64,000 nt of DNA from Platycnemis pennipes (lineage: Eukaryota > Arthropoda > Insecta > Odonata > Platycnemididae). Made by a program: the position numbers and the translations under genes. The stretch spans positions 20,415,805 through 20,479,804 of the forward strand of contig OW121856.1 of assembly GCA_933228895.1 (NCBI GenBank), given 5' to 3'. The notes beneath the pieces were generated by a model. That model was not told the DNA's origin. It saw only the letters and a list, made by a program, of their open reading frames with translations, and did no database searches. Shown here one piece after another: positions 45,111-57,867 of this stretch (positions are counted from its first letter, which is position 1; the number at the start of each line of letters is the position of its first letter).

Positions 45111-46969
45111 TGGCGCCAGCATTTTCCATCCTTATGTATTCATGAGACAAGCCGTATTTCGGGGATTAAATAACCTCGCTGAGAGGTGAGCTCCATCAAT
45201 GTGACTTAACTTTGAAGAGAAAGAAAGAAGCCCTTGGAGATGGCTTGACATCAATGAGTGTCACCGAGAGGTTTCGGCGCCTCTAATTCATTCTTCCCGA
45301 GAGGCAGCGATCACTGTGAGGATCTTAACCTCCTTTGGTTCCCTCAGCGGAAGCCTTCAATTCACAGCAGGGCGTACATTTCTCACTCTCTCACTCAATG
45401 CCTAATTATTAGAGGAAATTTATGCGTAGTCAGAGGTCAAATCGTTGCGGAAATATTCACCCTTTTCTTCTTTTTTGGGGGAAGAAATCTCATCATCTTA
45501 GACCATGCTATTAAGAAGGAAGCTATTTTAGTGCTGAACGTCAAAGTGTTCTTATTATAGTGGAATTAGATGCCGTTAATGATTATCGTTTCCGTCGGTA
45601 TGTCGTTTGTGTATAGTAAATGTTTTGTGCCAAGGATTTCTATTTGATTTTCAGGTAAAATAATTCTTAAAGTGATAATGTGTATTTAAGAAAAACGTAT
45701 TTGAGTATCATTTTGCCATAAAATGGAGATAATTATTTTTTCATAAGAAACTCAACGAAGATATCAATACCCAAGAAGCCATTCCGTCGTTTCGTCATTT
45801 TTAACAGTTAAAACGCTTGCATTTACATATCATGTAAATATTATATGCAAGCTAATAACTTCGTAATGGAACTGAAAAAATAACTTGGGGTTCCAATCTT
45901 GTGTTATTTTCTTGCTAAAGGTATAATAGATTATGAGTGATGCAAAATTACCTTAGCTGCCGAAGCACTCAACAAAAACTTATTTTTTAGCTTATTATGA
46001 TGTATTCATTTTGATATGCTGGATATTGGAATAAACGGAAGTAATCGTGTTTTCTGAATTATAAATTAACACCGTAGAGGATTCTTTAAAAATAAATATC
46101 GCTTCGAATGTTTTCTTTGTCCAGCTACTTTTAAATGCTCGAGGTTTTTCGTTGAGAGTATTCGAGTGGTAAAATAATATTATTTTCTTTGGATGTTTTG
46201 TCTTTGAGCTAAACTCTTTATGTACAAGGATTTTTGAAAAAAAAATTTCTTTGTTTGAGAGGGATATTTCAGATCAACGGATATTTTAAGATTCCAGATT
46301 GTATGTTTGTCTCAAAGAGTGAGGCAATAGGCTCAAAGAACTAGGTGCGAATAGAAATGAACATTCAGTGGTAAGTTGGCTTTTGTTTTTTTTTATTCCA
46401 GGGCTACTAATTGAGAGCAGAAATGACCATTGACGATAATAAGTACTAGAAATACTAGAATTAGGGTGTAATTACTCGTCGAACTTGCCCCTTTAAGCAT
46501 TATCTGCCGCCGACGACGCTTAACTAGGCATTAACATCGAAGGAAGAATTCGAGAATTTGGAGGTGCAGTAGAACGTTACTAATCCGGTTTAACTGGGAC
46601 CGGACTGCTTCTGGATTATCAAATTTTCGGCATTTTCGAAGCAGTATATAAACCAAAATATCCGTTGTAAGCTCATTGCTCATTGTGTTTGACAATGTAG
46701 CATTGCTACGAAATCGCGGTCTCAAGAACGTTCAAGAACTTTACAGTGACAAGTTAACTGAGTAAATTACCTAATCAATGCTGAAATTGCATGTGCATAC
46801 TCATATGTACAAATGTGTATGTACTTCATGCGATGTTTTCCGCTAAAATCGAATACTGATTATCGAGGGTCCGGATTTCAGACGTACGAATTATTGACGC
46901 TCTCCTGTTAATTCAGAACTACGAGGGCTGAATGTCATAGCTTCAACCGATAGTCTATGCCATATTCCC
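45111..46969. other. no recognisable feature
   Basis: AT-rich; frame 45258-45560 has no known domain. Nothing else recognised. Confidence 0.45.
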
Positions 46970-47365
46970 ATTTGTTTCCTGCTACGCCGAGGATACGCGA
47001 GGGTCTTGAAGACGTCTCCTGGTGGGTTGTGTTTGAAACCTTCGGAATTATCTCGAATAGGTAACCATGGAGTCACGTGCTACAAACACGAATGGTTTGA
47101 AAATTTTATTTCTCTGAATCGTTCGTTACATTATCAAAAATTGTTTTCACTCGAGTTTTTCTCATCTCTCTCGACTACAGATCCCACAAATGAGATAAAA
47201 CACAAGTGTAAACAATGAATAAGGTTGTAATCAGCGGTTTTAACACATCAAATTTGCGAGCCATTCTTGTTTATACCACGTGACTCCTTGGTTACATATT
47301 CGAGATAATCTCGACGGTATCAAACACAGCCCCCCCTGGTCTGGCGTTTGCCTCGGTGGCCTCAC
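46970..47365. repeat. imperfect inverted repeat, arms of about 90-120 bp
   Basis: The arm at about 47020-47095 (attatctcgaataggtaacc, ggagtcacgtgctacaaaca) is repeated inverted at about 47255-47345 (accacgtgactccttggtta, tattcgagataatctcgacg). An indel-broken extension outward includes gccgagg and cctcgg. The loop is AT-rich and holds no gene. Probably an eroded fold-back element; I see no clear TSD. Confidence 0.55.
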
Positions 47366-48484
47366 GGGAGAGCCGTCTTCCTGTCTCGATAAACTCCGCC
47401 TACGTCCTCATATGGCTCGGCGGTGACATCTAGAGGAAGCAAATGCCATGAAGTTCCCGTTTCTCTTCCTTGGATTAGAGATATATGCATGAGCTGAGCG
47501 GAATCCTATGGGAACCTCCCAGAGTCGTGAAGAACTGCTTCGGGGAAACACGACGTGCCTGACAGTTACTGCAAAACCTTTGATTGTAACTCCTGGAGAC
47601 ACGGTAGTTCAATTTTGGATTTATCTTACAAAGCGGATAGGTATTGTTCTAGTGATTTTACTTGCACACCACAGAAGCGATACGGACACCTTACTCTGTT
47701 TGGAGCCGGAGGCAGATAAGATTGTAAGCCGAGCAAATTGTTTTAGGACTTTTATTCTCCCACTTGAAGAACATAATTTACTTTGCCCTTGTCGAAGCAA
47801 AATATCCGTCAATTTTCAGTAATCAAAGAAATTTTGGGCTAGTTTTTTTTTACAAAGAAACTCGATGAAATCTGCTGTACTAGAATGAAATCTAGCTCCA
47901 CGAGTTATTGTAGAACAATTAGGATAAAAAATAATCGTTGATGCATGTTTTTTCCAAAATTTGTCAGGGAAAGGTATGACTAATTGTATATTTGTAGATT
48001 AAATCTTTCATTGTTAAAAAATAACAATGATTATGATCCACAAATTCTGTCTTTGAAAGTTAATCACAACGTTTTAAGCATTTCCTTACTTCTATTCCTA
48101 TTCATATTGTGAACTTGATAATAATATAAATAATTGCTTAGAAATCGGTAATACTTTTCTCATCTTTCCATTTATGGCACCGGACTCTACTTTGGCAGTC
48201 AATAGAATTAGCGATTGATATAAATCTTATACGGTTAGTCATTGCTATAAAATTTAGAGGTACACCATAAATAATTATTTAAAACTAAGGCTAGATACTC
48301 AAACTTTGTGAGATATGATGGAAAATGGAAGCTAATCATGTGTTGTTAACAAAATAATTAGAACTCATTAGTACCAAAATGTGACACCATGATCTCATTG
48401 GTATTCATAGAAAGATACCAAGTTCTTAAAGGAATAAGAATATTTGAAAAATGGTTGTATTTGAATGTTGTTCTCAATTGTGAG
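47366..48484. other. unassigned
   Basis: Minus frame 47408-47602 and plus frame 47508-47822 overlap antisense to each other and have no known domain. The rest is AT-rich. Confidence 0.4.
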
Positions 48485-48560
48485 GGGGTCGATAGGGGAT
48501 TTTTTCTGCGTACCATAAGAGAGTACAATAGGCAGTATAGCAAAGGGATAGGTGTTGATA
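48485..48560 (+). mobile_element. LINE D fragment (coding end)
   Basis: Plus strand encodes GFFLRTIREYNRQYSKGIG, matching the FFPRTIRD-type C-terminus and its extension (ataagagagtacaataggca, agcaaagggatagg). Only ~75 bp recognisable. Confidence 0.6.
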
Positions 48561-49744
48561 GGTGTGCGGTAGTTTGATTTCTCTGGAAATCGTTAGATTC
48601 ATCAAGTGTTTTACGCAAAAAATATCTAGAAAACATTAAGAGCATACCCTGGAAAACATGGAAACGGGGTTGGTCATGGCTCCACAACCAAGGGCTTGCA
48701 AATGTTGGCTTCTAGAGAATCACTTGTTAGATGGGGCTTTAAATAATTGCCGCACAATTTGACTCATGCATTGTCCTTTTAATGCAAAAAAAATGTGGAT
48801 CATTCCAGAACTGCCGAAAAAATCAAGAAACATAGTCTCGTTTCTCTTTTCGCCGTTCCTCTTGCTATGCTCAGAGAGCTCACGGCGGCAACGGCTCCTC
48901 TGAGATCACTCCTCTGTCTGGACCGTCTGGACAGATCGCGGAGCTGCTCAGGCGATACATCTCTGGCCGTTAAACGAGTGAATTCACGTAATTCTAATGG
49001 GCAGTGACGTCAACATATTTAGACGGAGACACGAGGTTAATGGATGAAAAACGCTTATAATTAGCTAGCACTGGTAACTTTAAATTTACGGGCTATAATC
49101 TAGAAATAGCCTATATCCGTAAAGAAATCGCTCCGTCCCTGGTATGCGTCTCATGTCATAGATATTTTCTTAATTAGTAACCTCATTTAAACCTCAGCTT
49201 TGCCTGTATGTAGGCCATGGCTTCCGGTTGCTTTGTCAACGGCTATACCGTAACCAATGCTCGTCTACGCAGTGTTGCTCTCGGCCGCCCATCGGAGCCG
49301 TGGAACGTATTCCTTTAGCGATTCGCGGAATTTGAGAGAGCCCGCCCATCCAACTACCAGTCGCTTGACTTCCGATTATCGCCAGAGGACGTCATCACCG
49401 TACCCCCTCCATACCCCATTCCACCTCTCATCTACTATCTCCCCCAATATTACTTTGCCATCCATCTTACTCATGAGTCCTGGAGGTGATATCTTTGCCG
49501 ACAGTCCTCGCTGTTAAAACCATCTCTTTCTTTTCCCGTTTGATTAAATCTTTCGACTCAATATCTCCTCTAAAAAAACATCTTTTTTTAAGGGTACCAA
49601 TTCGAATTTGAATATCGAGCGGTGGGTGCAGAGAGCTAGATGAGAAATTTGGAGCGACTGAATACGACCGAAAAAAACGATTTAGCTCTGATTTTTTTTT
49701 CGTATGTGCGTTACATAGTCTCGGAAATGTATTTCCAGAAGAGT
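48561..49744. other. unassigned
   Basis: Contains frames 48795-49007 and 49257-49517 without known domains; no repeat family recognised. Confidence 0.4.
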
Positions 49745-49842
49745 GTGCATCTGCATCTACGCAATACCCTGAAAGCCACCTTGAGGATGTGTGGCAGGGG
49801 GTGAAGATCAACGAACATCAACTGACATGCAACTAGGCTTAA
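49745..49842 (-). mobile_element. LINE D 3' end (subfamily a), truncated
   Basis: catctgcatctacgcaatac, gaaagccaccttgaggatgt, gtggcagggggtgaagatca, acatgcaactagg. Nearly identical to the tail at 31.17 kb (both have cctgaaagccaccttgag), suggesting a shared recent source. Confidence 0.8.
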
Positions 49843-52174
49843 TTTACTTGGTTCAGGTTCGTACCACAGCGTAGGCACAATTTACAAAGAGCATCATTTC
49901 CTGTTCTCCCATTGTTAATGAGAGCACTTAGAGTGGTTACGGATGAGTGCCTGCAATTATTCTCTCCAAACCCCAGGCCTTATCCAGTAACGTCTCGATA
50001 ATTCCTGTACTTCGTCCTTTTCCGATACCTTCAATACCGAGGTAGTGCCCTAAGGACTGACAAATATGATTTTTTGCGTGCCAAATTCAAGATTTATTCA
50101 GCCTGTGACGTCCACTGGGGGACATGCCCTATTTATATAACTGTTTTAATATGAAGTTCATCAGCTAAAATTTCTTTTGATAACATTCCCTAAACAATTA
50201 AGCTGTGTTACAGATATATGACTCTTTAAAAATTGCATGCTTTCGACAGCTTAAAAATGAGACGTCATTGCAGGACGTCACGAAACGGTATCACCATGGG
50301 CGTTGTTTATCCGTTGTATGTGGAAGTAAGTTGATTAATGAATACTTTTTTAAAAATTTAATTTATTTATTTATCTCATTTGTTTAATGCAATAAGCGAA
50401 TGTATTTCGATTTTTTACTTAAATAGTACCTATGGTTGGTAACGAGAAAATCGTCCATAAATTATTTAATGCCTGTACTCTCCATGAATATCTGCGACGG
50501 CAAAGTTGGCTGTTTTTTTAAAGAAGGATACCCCAATAAGGGAGTCAACCAAAGGCATATTGTCGATTTGCGCTTTTGTTACATCGCTTTTCAGTCATCC
50601 CTTCGATCAAGAAACGGCTAAAAACCTCAAAACAATATATTCCCCTCGTTTTCCTCCAAAATAAACGTCTGTTTCCGGAGCAATATGGAGTCTATACCAT
50701 GCGGTGACGTCAGAAGGCGTTTAGTGACGTTCGTCAATTTTCGGGAAAATTTTAATAGCATTCAATAATATTTGTGATTGGCATTGAAAATTTTGAATTA
50801 TATATTTAAATTGGTGAGAAAATTTCGCATCAAGTACATCATTAATCTAACAAAAAGAGAAACAAATTTCATGAATATTTTCCATTGTAATCATTGAATA
50901 AGTACGACAATGTCCTTTCATTTCTTAATTTGATTCCTGTAACCTTATCCAGTAACGACTTGGCTATATCGAGCCTCATGAATGATGTGATTTTGACGGT
51001 GCAGCGTTGGCAAGCTGTGTTTAGGGTGTATAAAGGATTTGATTGCTTGAATATCTGACGTCTCTATATTGACTTACGTCACTACCTGATATCGCCAATG
51101 TTGCAGATTTTACAATTGTCACTGTTGGCCTTCATGCCATTTCTTTCTTCCTTGTAAGTCAGACGGCCTCAAATTCCGCTCGTCTTCTCTTAAAATTTAG
51201 CGTTGCCGTGGAGTTTTTTTTGACAAGTTTCACGGCAGGTGTCGGAATTATCATATCTACAAAAACATTCTTGCTCGTGTATGTATGGACGCGCTGCGTT
51301 GTGTTGCTTCCTTCCGTTTCACTGTACGACTTCCGATCTCACGGAGCTTTTCTTCTTTCGCTCCAGACAACCCGAATTCAAATGTATTCCAGCTCCATTT
51401 CGCTTCTTTCCCTTTCCTAAATTTCGTCCCAATAACCACCACGCTTGCGCTCAACTTCGCATCTACTCTTCATTCGCTTTCGATTCTCGCCCGCTGAGAT
51501 TCATTTGTATAAAATTTGTTCTTATTATAACCTCCTATTAAATCTTTACTGTTAATTCTTATTAATTTCTTTTCTTATATTTCTTGTCTTTCTTATTTTT
51601 CTTCATGATTGACACATACTTGGCAGGCATATCTTGCATTCATGGAAAATCCTTGTTGGGAAGAACATTTAATGCTTTGATCCTCATCTTTTCAGCGCCT
51701 CTTTTAGTTTGTGTCGTCTATTCATTGCCTCCCACTGATTCGATACCTTACTCCCTTATTCCTCTTTCTTCCTTATTTTTTTAAATCAAGATATATTTTA
51801 GCCGAATTGAAGGGAAAAAGAGAAGATACGTCACTGCCGAGAGAGAGATCAAGTGGTGAGAGGGCCATTGGATACCTGCCTTAATCGCCAAAACACAGAT
51901 AATATTCTCACCGTTTAAGTACTCTTTGAAGGTACTATATCAGAAGTAGAATACTAATATTATCCATATTCCTTGATTCTGAAATTGAAAACAGTCTTGA
52001 TTGCTCTAAGAGTTTGTTTGCCCTGCAACATTGCAAAACAGTTACATGTCACAACAAACAAAAGAGAGAAAATGGAGAAAATTCTGGTCAAAGTCAATAG
52101 GAGTGCTAATTTCATGATGGATGGTTGGTTGATTACTCAGGGGAGGCGACCGACAGCTGAGGACATTTGCCCCA
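49843..52174. other. no recognisable feature
   Basis: AT-rich to mixed; overlapping frames at 51208-51541 and 51584-51784 lack known domains. Nothing else recognised. Confidence 0.45.
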
Positions 52175-52470
52175 TTTATGATAGGAGTAATTAGGTAATG
52201 GTAGGAGTTTTCAGGAAACGGAGGAAGGGTGGAGAGAAACCCGGCGTGCGTCGGCATTAGCCTACTCTTAACGAAATGCGCCAAGGGGACCATGGACCCA
52301 TCCGACGGACGGAGTACTGAATTTGAAATGCTCTCCGCTAGGCACTTAAGTGAAGACCGGTTTTCTACTGAAAAATCCGCCTCTGCAGGAATAGAACCCG
52401 AGCCCTCAGGATGGGAGGCCAGTACTTTAGCCACCACACCAACCCGATCCCCTTGCATGATGGAGCGACA
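52175..52470 (-). mobile_element. tRNA-derived SINE (family B), best copy
   Basis: Minus strand: gttggtgtggtggctaaagt (A-box region), gctcgggttctattcctgca (B-box region), then aagtgcctagcggagagc, gtactccgtccgtcggatgg, ccccttggcgcatttcgtta, cacgccgggtttctctccac and a tail. Longest copy of the family here, about 290 bp. The open frames on both strands across it are the repeat read through. Confidence 0.7.
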
Positions 52471-55239
52471 CATCTAGCAGTAAGTAATGAATACGATTAT
52501 ACATAACAACTACATCCTGCGCAACTGTACACGGATTTAAGATCACACTTCAAGGGTGAAGAAATTAAACAGGCAGCATAAATAGCACATTACGCATTAA
52601 GTAATATTTACGTTAATAGTCAAAACATTAAACATGATGATACAGTTGCCTGTAACGAATCAAATTCAACATTATAACACACATTTGTGGCATTACATTT
52701 CAAGAATTTTGGGTTTCTGTATTTCACTAATGCGTCATGTCAAGCATATTTTCCTATATGTTTCTAACCCTTGTTTTTTTTTTAAATTAATTTCATTCGG
52801 ACGGGTCCAATAACATTCCTCACCAATGCAGCGCTTGTCTTTCTACTCTGATATCTTGGAATAGGAAAGCAATCTCTTGCGTGTTCAAGTTCTGTCGCCA
52901 AGAGGACTGGAACAGCGGTCATTCTGTTGTGCCCTGTTGCACGTGCTCAATCTTGCTCATCAGAGTCCCCAGCCACACTTGACTCTTCCCTTTCACCGGC
53001 CCCTTCTCCCTGTTTTGTCTCCGGCGCTATGGGAGACTTGGCACTTTGGTTGCATAGTTGCCGATGATGTTGGTGACATAATATATTTCACAATGGGCTG
53101 AAATCGAAAAATAATTTGGACAAAATTCCAAGAATGTTTTTTTTTGTCTGGAAATTGAAATTTTGCTCGGTGACTCTCCTTTTACTAGTGCATATGATGC
53201 TTCAATAACCTCTTCATTTCGGAGATTCTCAGTGACTTAGCTGACGCGCAAGGCTGGACTCCACTGCGCGATTGAAAAATCGAGTTTATTTCCAGCGTCA
53301 AAAACTGTTTCATAGTTTTCCAACGGATTCTCACTTTTGAAGGTTTAGTAAATCTTGTGTTATGGGTTACTTAGAAAACTTCTATGAATAAATTCACTAT
53401 TTTCTACGAAAGAGCTAAAAATCGGTGGAAAATGGGGTCCGCCATTTTCACCTGTTAATAGAGCATATAACCCTATAAATCAATTACAATTATGGTATGT
53501 ATAAGATTAAGGGTTGTCCTGTAACTCAATGTCACATTTTTTCCGTAAAGTTACCACAAGGGGATCTGCAACCTCTTCACTTCTGAGGTTTTCGGCGAAA
53601 ACTGAATTCCTGGCGTTTTTTGCATATTTTGTTGAACTTTAAACCCTCGCATATTATTAATGCGCAATAATCGTGAAAATAACATAATTTATCACAGCAC
53701 ATACCAATAAAAGAAGAGTTACCATGCAAAATTTCCAATTCCAGGCTCAAAAATCAATTTTTTTTAAATTCGGTCAGTTCTTTTTGATTTCAGCTCCCTG
53801 CGGGGGGCGGCGTATTGCTTATATGAATGATTTTAAATGTGTTCAAAAAGTTCCTTGTAGTTCTATTGAAGGTTAGGATAATAATAGTAGAATTAGAAGG
53901 GGGATAGTAAATCAAAGATGTTTGAAATGTCATTTTGCCCCCCACGATATTTGACAATGATAGATATTATCGAGAATAAGAGTAGTTAAGGGAGGCAATG
54001 CAGATGCTACGCCTTGTCTCTACATGCAGAAAACCGTAAATGTACAATCCATTATCATTTTGGATATTTATTTGTGTTCTTTGAATTTAGCTTTGCTTCA
54101 AGATTTTTCTTTAAGTGTGATTATAGTTTAAACTGTTTTATTTAGGTTGCCATACTACCTTATTGCAGTATATTAACCGTGGGTTATTGTGCCCCCGGAG
54201 ATTCAACAAGCATCTACAGGGGGTGCGAGACATTCCGATAATAACATATTATTTTGTTTCATAGTGACAACCACCAAAAGTAAGCATTTTTTTGTGTGTA
54301 ACTTTAGCTGTTAATTTCAGTGCACGGATCCTGCTTCCTCACTTACCCTTTTTACAGGGCTTGATTGCGTCTATTTGGTTGGCTTGGTTCCTTATTTTGT
54401 CAATCCCTTTTCTGGCAATCTAGCGCCATGTTTGTCGCTTTGTTGAGAGAATTCCCCACGAAAAGGGCTGAACACATCTATTTTATGCTCTACTTCCGGA
54501 CTTCTGCCATCAAACATTTCCTCTGCCACAAGATATTCCGCCAAAATATTATTTTCTCGCCTTTTCACCTTTCAACCCGCCGATTTATGGGGGAAAATGT
54601 GTGCGACCAAAAGATCGTAAATATAGCCCAAAAATCGTAAAGAAAGCCGCAAGCATTGAGAGGAAAGATCTTAATTTTTAAAAATTAGTTTGGTGAAAAT
54701 CTGAAGACTGCTTTCCATGTGATTTCATGGTTAATGATATTGAAGGTTTAGGTATGTTTAAAAAAAAGAGCCCGTTCTCAAGAATGTATTCATTTGCCTT
54801 CAATAGGGTAGTTTTCTAATGTTTTTTTATCGTCTTGATCGAAATTTTATAATCTCTGTATTTATATATCGAGCCGTTTTATTTTAAAATGGCGATATGT
54901 ATTTTTCCTCATTGATTAACGTGAAAAAATTCAACGACTCGAAATTTCAACGGCAAACTATTGCATGCCGGTAAATTATACGCGTGACGTAACTTTATTT
55001 CCTCTACTTGCCACTAGCTGGTTCTGCGGGCGCTTCCAAGCAGACGGGGTATTCAGTTAAGGCTTATCTAGGCTAGTATCGGAGGTATATTTATTCAGGT
55101 AATTTATTGTAAATAGCTTTTAATTATTTAAAATTATTAATTCAGTTGATTCATTTAGAAACTGCTAGTATTCATTTTACGAAGCAGACCTTGAAGTTGG
55201 CCCATCGCGAACTTAACGCCATGCTTTGCAGTAGCATGC
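52471..55239. other. long stretch without recognised features
   Basis: AT-rich; frames 52877-53101 and 54365-54640 have no known domain. Confidence 0.45.
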
Positions 55240-55553
55240 CTTTCGTACGCCATGCCTCGTACAATTAGGGTACAATGAATAACGGTAAATATATCCAATA
55301 CGAGTGTAGCAATGGAGCGCATTTGTAGCTGCATGTTGGTATAAGGACTTGAAGTTAACCCAACTAACAGTGTGTTCTTGCATGTTTGCTTTGCTATTTT
55401 TATCTTTTTTTTTTAAATAGTGAAGTTTAGAACAGTATATAAATACTAATCCTTTTTTATGCATGTCCTTATGATATGTAGTGCATGTTTGGTGAGAATT
55501 CACCCCCTGCCACACACCTCTATGGTGGCTAACAGGGTACTATGTAGATGTAG
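55240..55553 (+). mobile_element. LINE D copy (subfamily b), 3' UTR
   Basis: cctcgtacaattagggtaca, gttggtataaggacttgaag, gttaacccaactaac, ttttatgcatg, tggtgagaattcaccccctg, cctctatggtggctaacagg and the end gtagatgtagat. A short duplication 'tccttatgatatg' lies inside. Confidence 0.8.
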
Positions 55554-56833
55554 ATATAGCAGAGGACGCCCTGCAGCCTTAAAACGGCCATTTATGTCTA
55601 CCATTTTTAACGAACTTTAACGAATTTCTAACGATTTCCGAACTTTGATAGCTTTCATAGGCTATTATTTATACATCTTCACTAGAGTTGAGGTGCTCTG
55701 AAATAAAATACAAGTCCTGGAGACAAATATTTCCTATAACTCGCAACGTAAACTATATACCTGGTACGAAATCAAGAAAGCAGCGTATCCTGCCATTTCT
55801 GAGCTTCTTTAACTGAACTTAAAATTAACATTTTACCCTTTAGTAAACTGGAATTTCTCAATCCAAACTTTTTGCGTGCAATGAATATATTTATGGTAGG
55901 GCACGAATTGCAAATAATAAATTTTGTTTTCTTTGATGAACGAAACTACCCTATTAGACTCATTATTGATAGGTAGTTGTGCTGAATAAAATACCAGCGC
56001 AGCGTACAAGCAACGGGGATGATCTGCACAATGGTTATTGGATTCTTGACTTTTTCCCACAGGTCGGACTAAGGAAACAGATGTTGGACTCAATGTCGTC
56101 AAATGCTCGCTTTTTTCACTATTTAGTCATTAGGAGTATTTTTCTCAATATCGGATTTAGATTCACCCATTTTTTTTATAAACCAAGCAATTCATTACTT
56201 TTGAGGCATATATCGCTTAACAGCGGAGATGTCTACACTTTCTTATACATTTTTGGTCCTGGAAAATGTGAAATTTGATCCAGGAGATTTTATTTCACAT
56301 CCCTGTATTTTGTTTTATGTGTAGCAATCAAATTCAACAACTCTTTAACATTATATTTATGCTTCGAAATCTCACTCTTTCTCTCAGAGTGAACATTATG
56401 TGCCGTTTCCGCTCGCTTGATTCGGTGGCTCGGGTCTCAACTTCTTCGACTGCACACTCCCTTAAAGATGGGACTTTAAAGATGTGTTGGACCCCAAATC
56501 GGGTCACTCATTCGAGAGTTCCCGTGTATTAAGTCCGTTGGGCGCCAAAACTTGCTCCTACGGGAGTTTTCGAACTTCGCCGTCGTGAGAAAGTGCCGAA
56601 ACATTTATATCAGCCACTGAGCGGTTTAATGAGCCGACAGGGCAAAGGTGAGCCCGGAGTGTTGGCAAACAATTTCCCGGCTCCGTAATGACTTGCTTCC
56701 TTCCCTCACCTCGTGCCGGAGCGAGTGAGAAGGCTTCTCTGCAGTTTCGTTGTGAATCGATGCGCGACTGTCTTGCGACTTGGCCATGAGGAGGTGAGAA
56801 CAAAACTGAACCCTAGGGGCAGTCTTGGACTTA
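55554..56833. other. no recognisable feature
   Basis: Frames at 55833-56102, 55979-56278 and 56275-56532 have no known domain. No repeat family recognised. Confidence 0.4.
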
Positions 56834-57867
56834 GGGCTGCTATTCTGAACGAGATAAGGCCGGCCTTATAAGTCATAATAGCGGAAAAAGTCGATATTTT
56901 CAAGAGTATTACGACCCAGTCGTTATTTGCTATTCTGAATGCCGAAGAGTCACCGGAAGTCGCTATTCTACAGATATCCCATAGCGCGGTCGAAATATGG
57001 TATTCTGAACGGCAGATAGCGACCGGCCGGGTCGTAATATTATTCCCCGATTCTGAAGACCGGGCAATCTGGATAGCGCGACGTAAATCAGCTCGCTGAA
57101 TGACTTTCAAATGTTTGTTATGTTTACGATGTTTACTTCGAGTAGTGTCGGGTATATATTCGACGTTTATTTACTATCTGAAAGGACTGGACGTCTGCAT
57201 TTCAAGTTTTGGCAATTGTTAATGCATATGTGGAAGCCCGGGGTAGGCTACGATTAGAGAAAGTGATACATATGTGTTTGTTTTTTGTGAAATCAGTGAA
57301 CTGTGGTGTTTCTATTTACTTTGAAGTCATTGGTGGTGCCTGTTTTAGTTTCTGTGGTTGTTGTATCGGAAAATTTCAAGCATGTTCATTTATCTGGTAA
57401 GAATTAAATCTTGTTAAGAATTACTAGAAAGTGTTATTTATAAACTTACCGGAGGACCACAGAGGTTCCATCCCATGCCCCTCTGTAAACTGACCACTGC
57501 ACGCAAATACCTTCGCAAACCGACCACGATTTATAAACTATAATAATAACAGGATGATAGTATAAATTCATTTGAAGTGATGGAGGACAGATTTATTAAC
57601 CATTTCCGGGTGTCGAGTGAAGTGACTATGTTTGTAGTAAACTGATTTGATTAAACCTTGCGGCGAGAGAAATCCTGCAAGCCATGGCTTGATGATGTGT
57701 AAATACTCATTAATAGATCATAATAGTAGACGGGGAAAGTGTGATGTGCCATATTATACTTCATTGCAAAGGCAGTTTATTAATGTGAACGTATTTTCAG
57801 TTTATAGAACCTTTAATTAGTTATTTACCTGCCCGATGAAAAGCAATAAAACTCCTACCGACAATAA

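Noticed and set aside
53860..54000. additional LINE D fragment
   Set aside because: Only a weak resemblance to the IDCRTDR...KWHF coding end; no second block of similarity, so not called.
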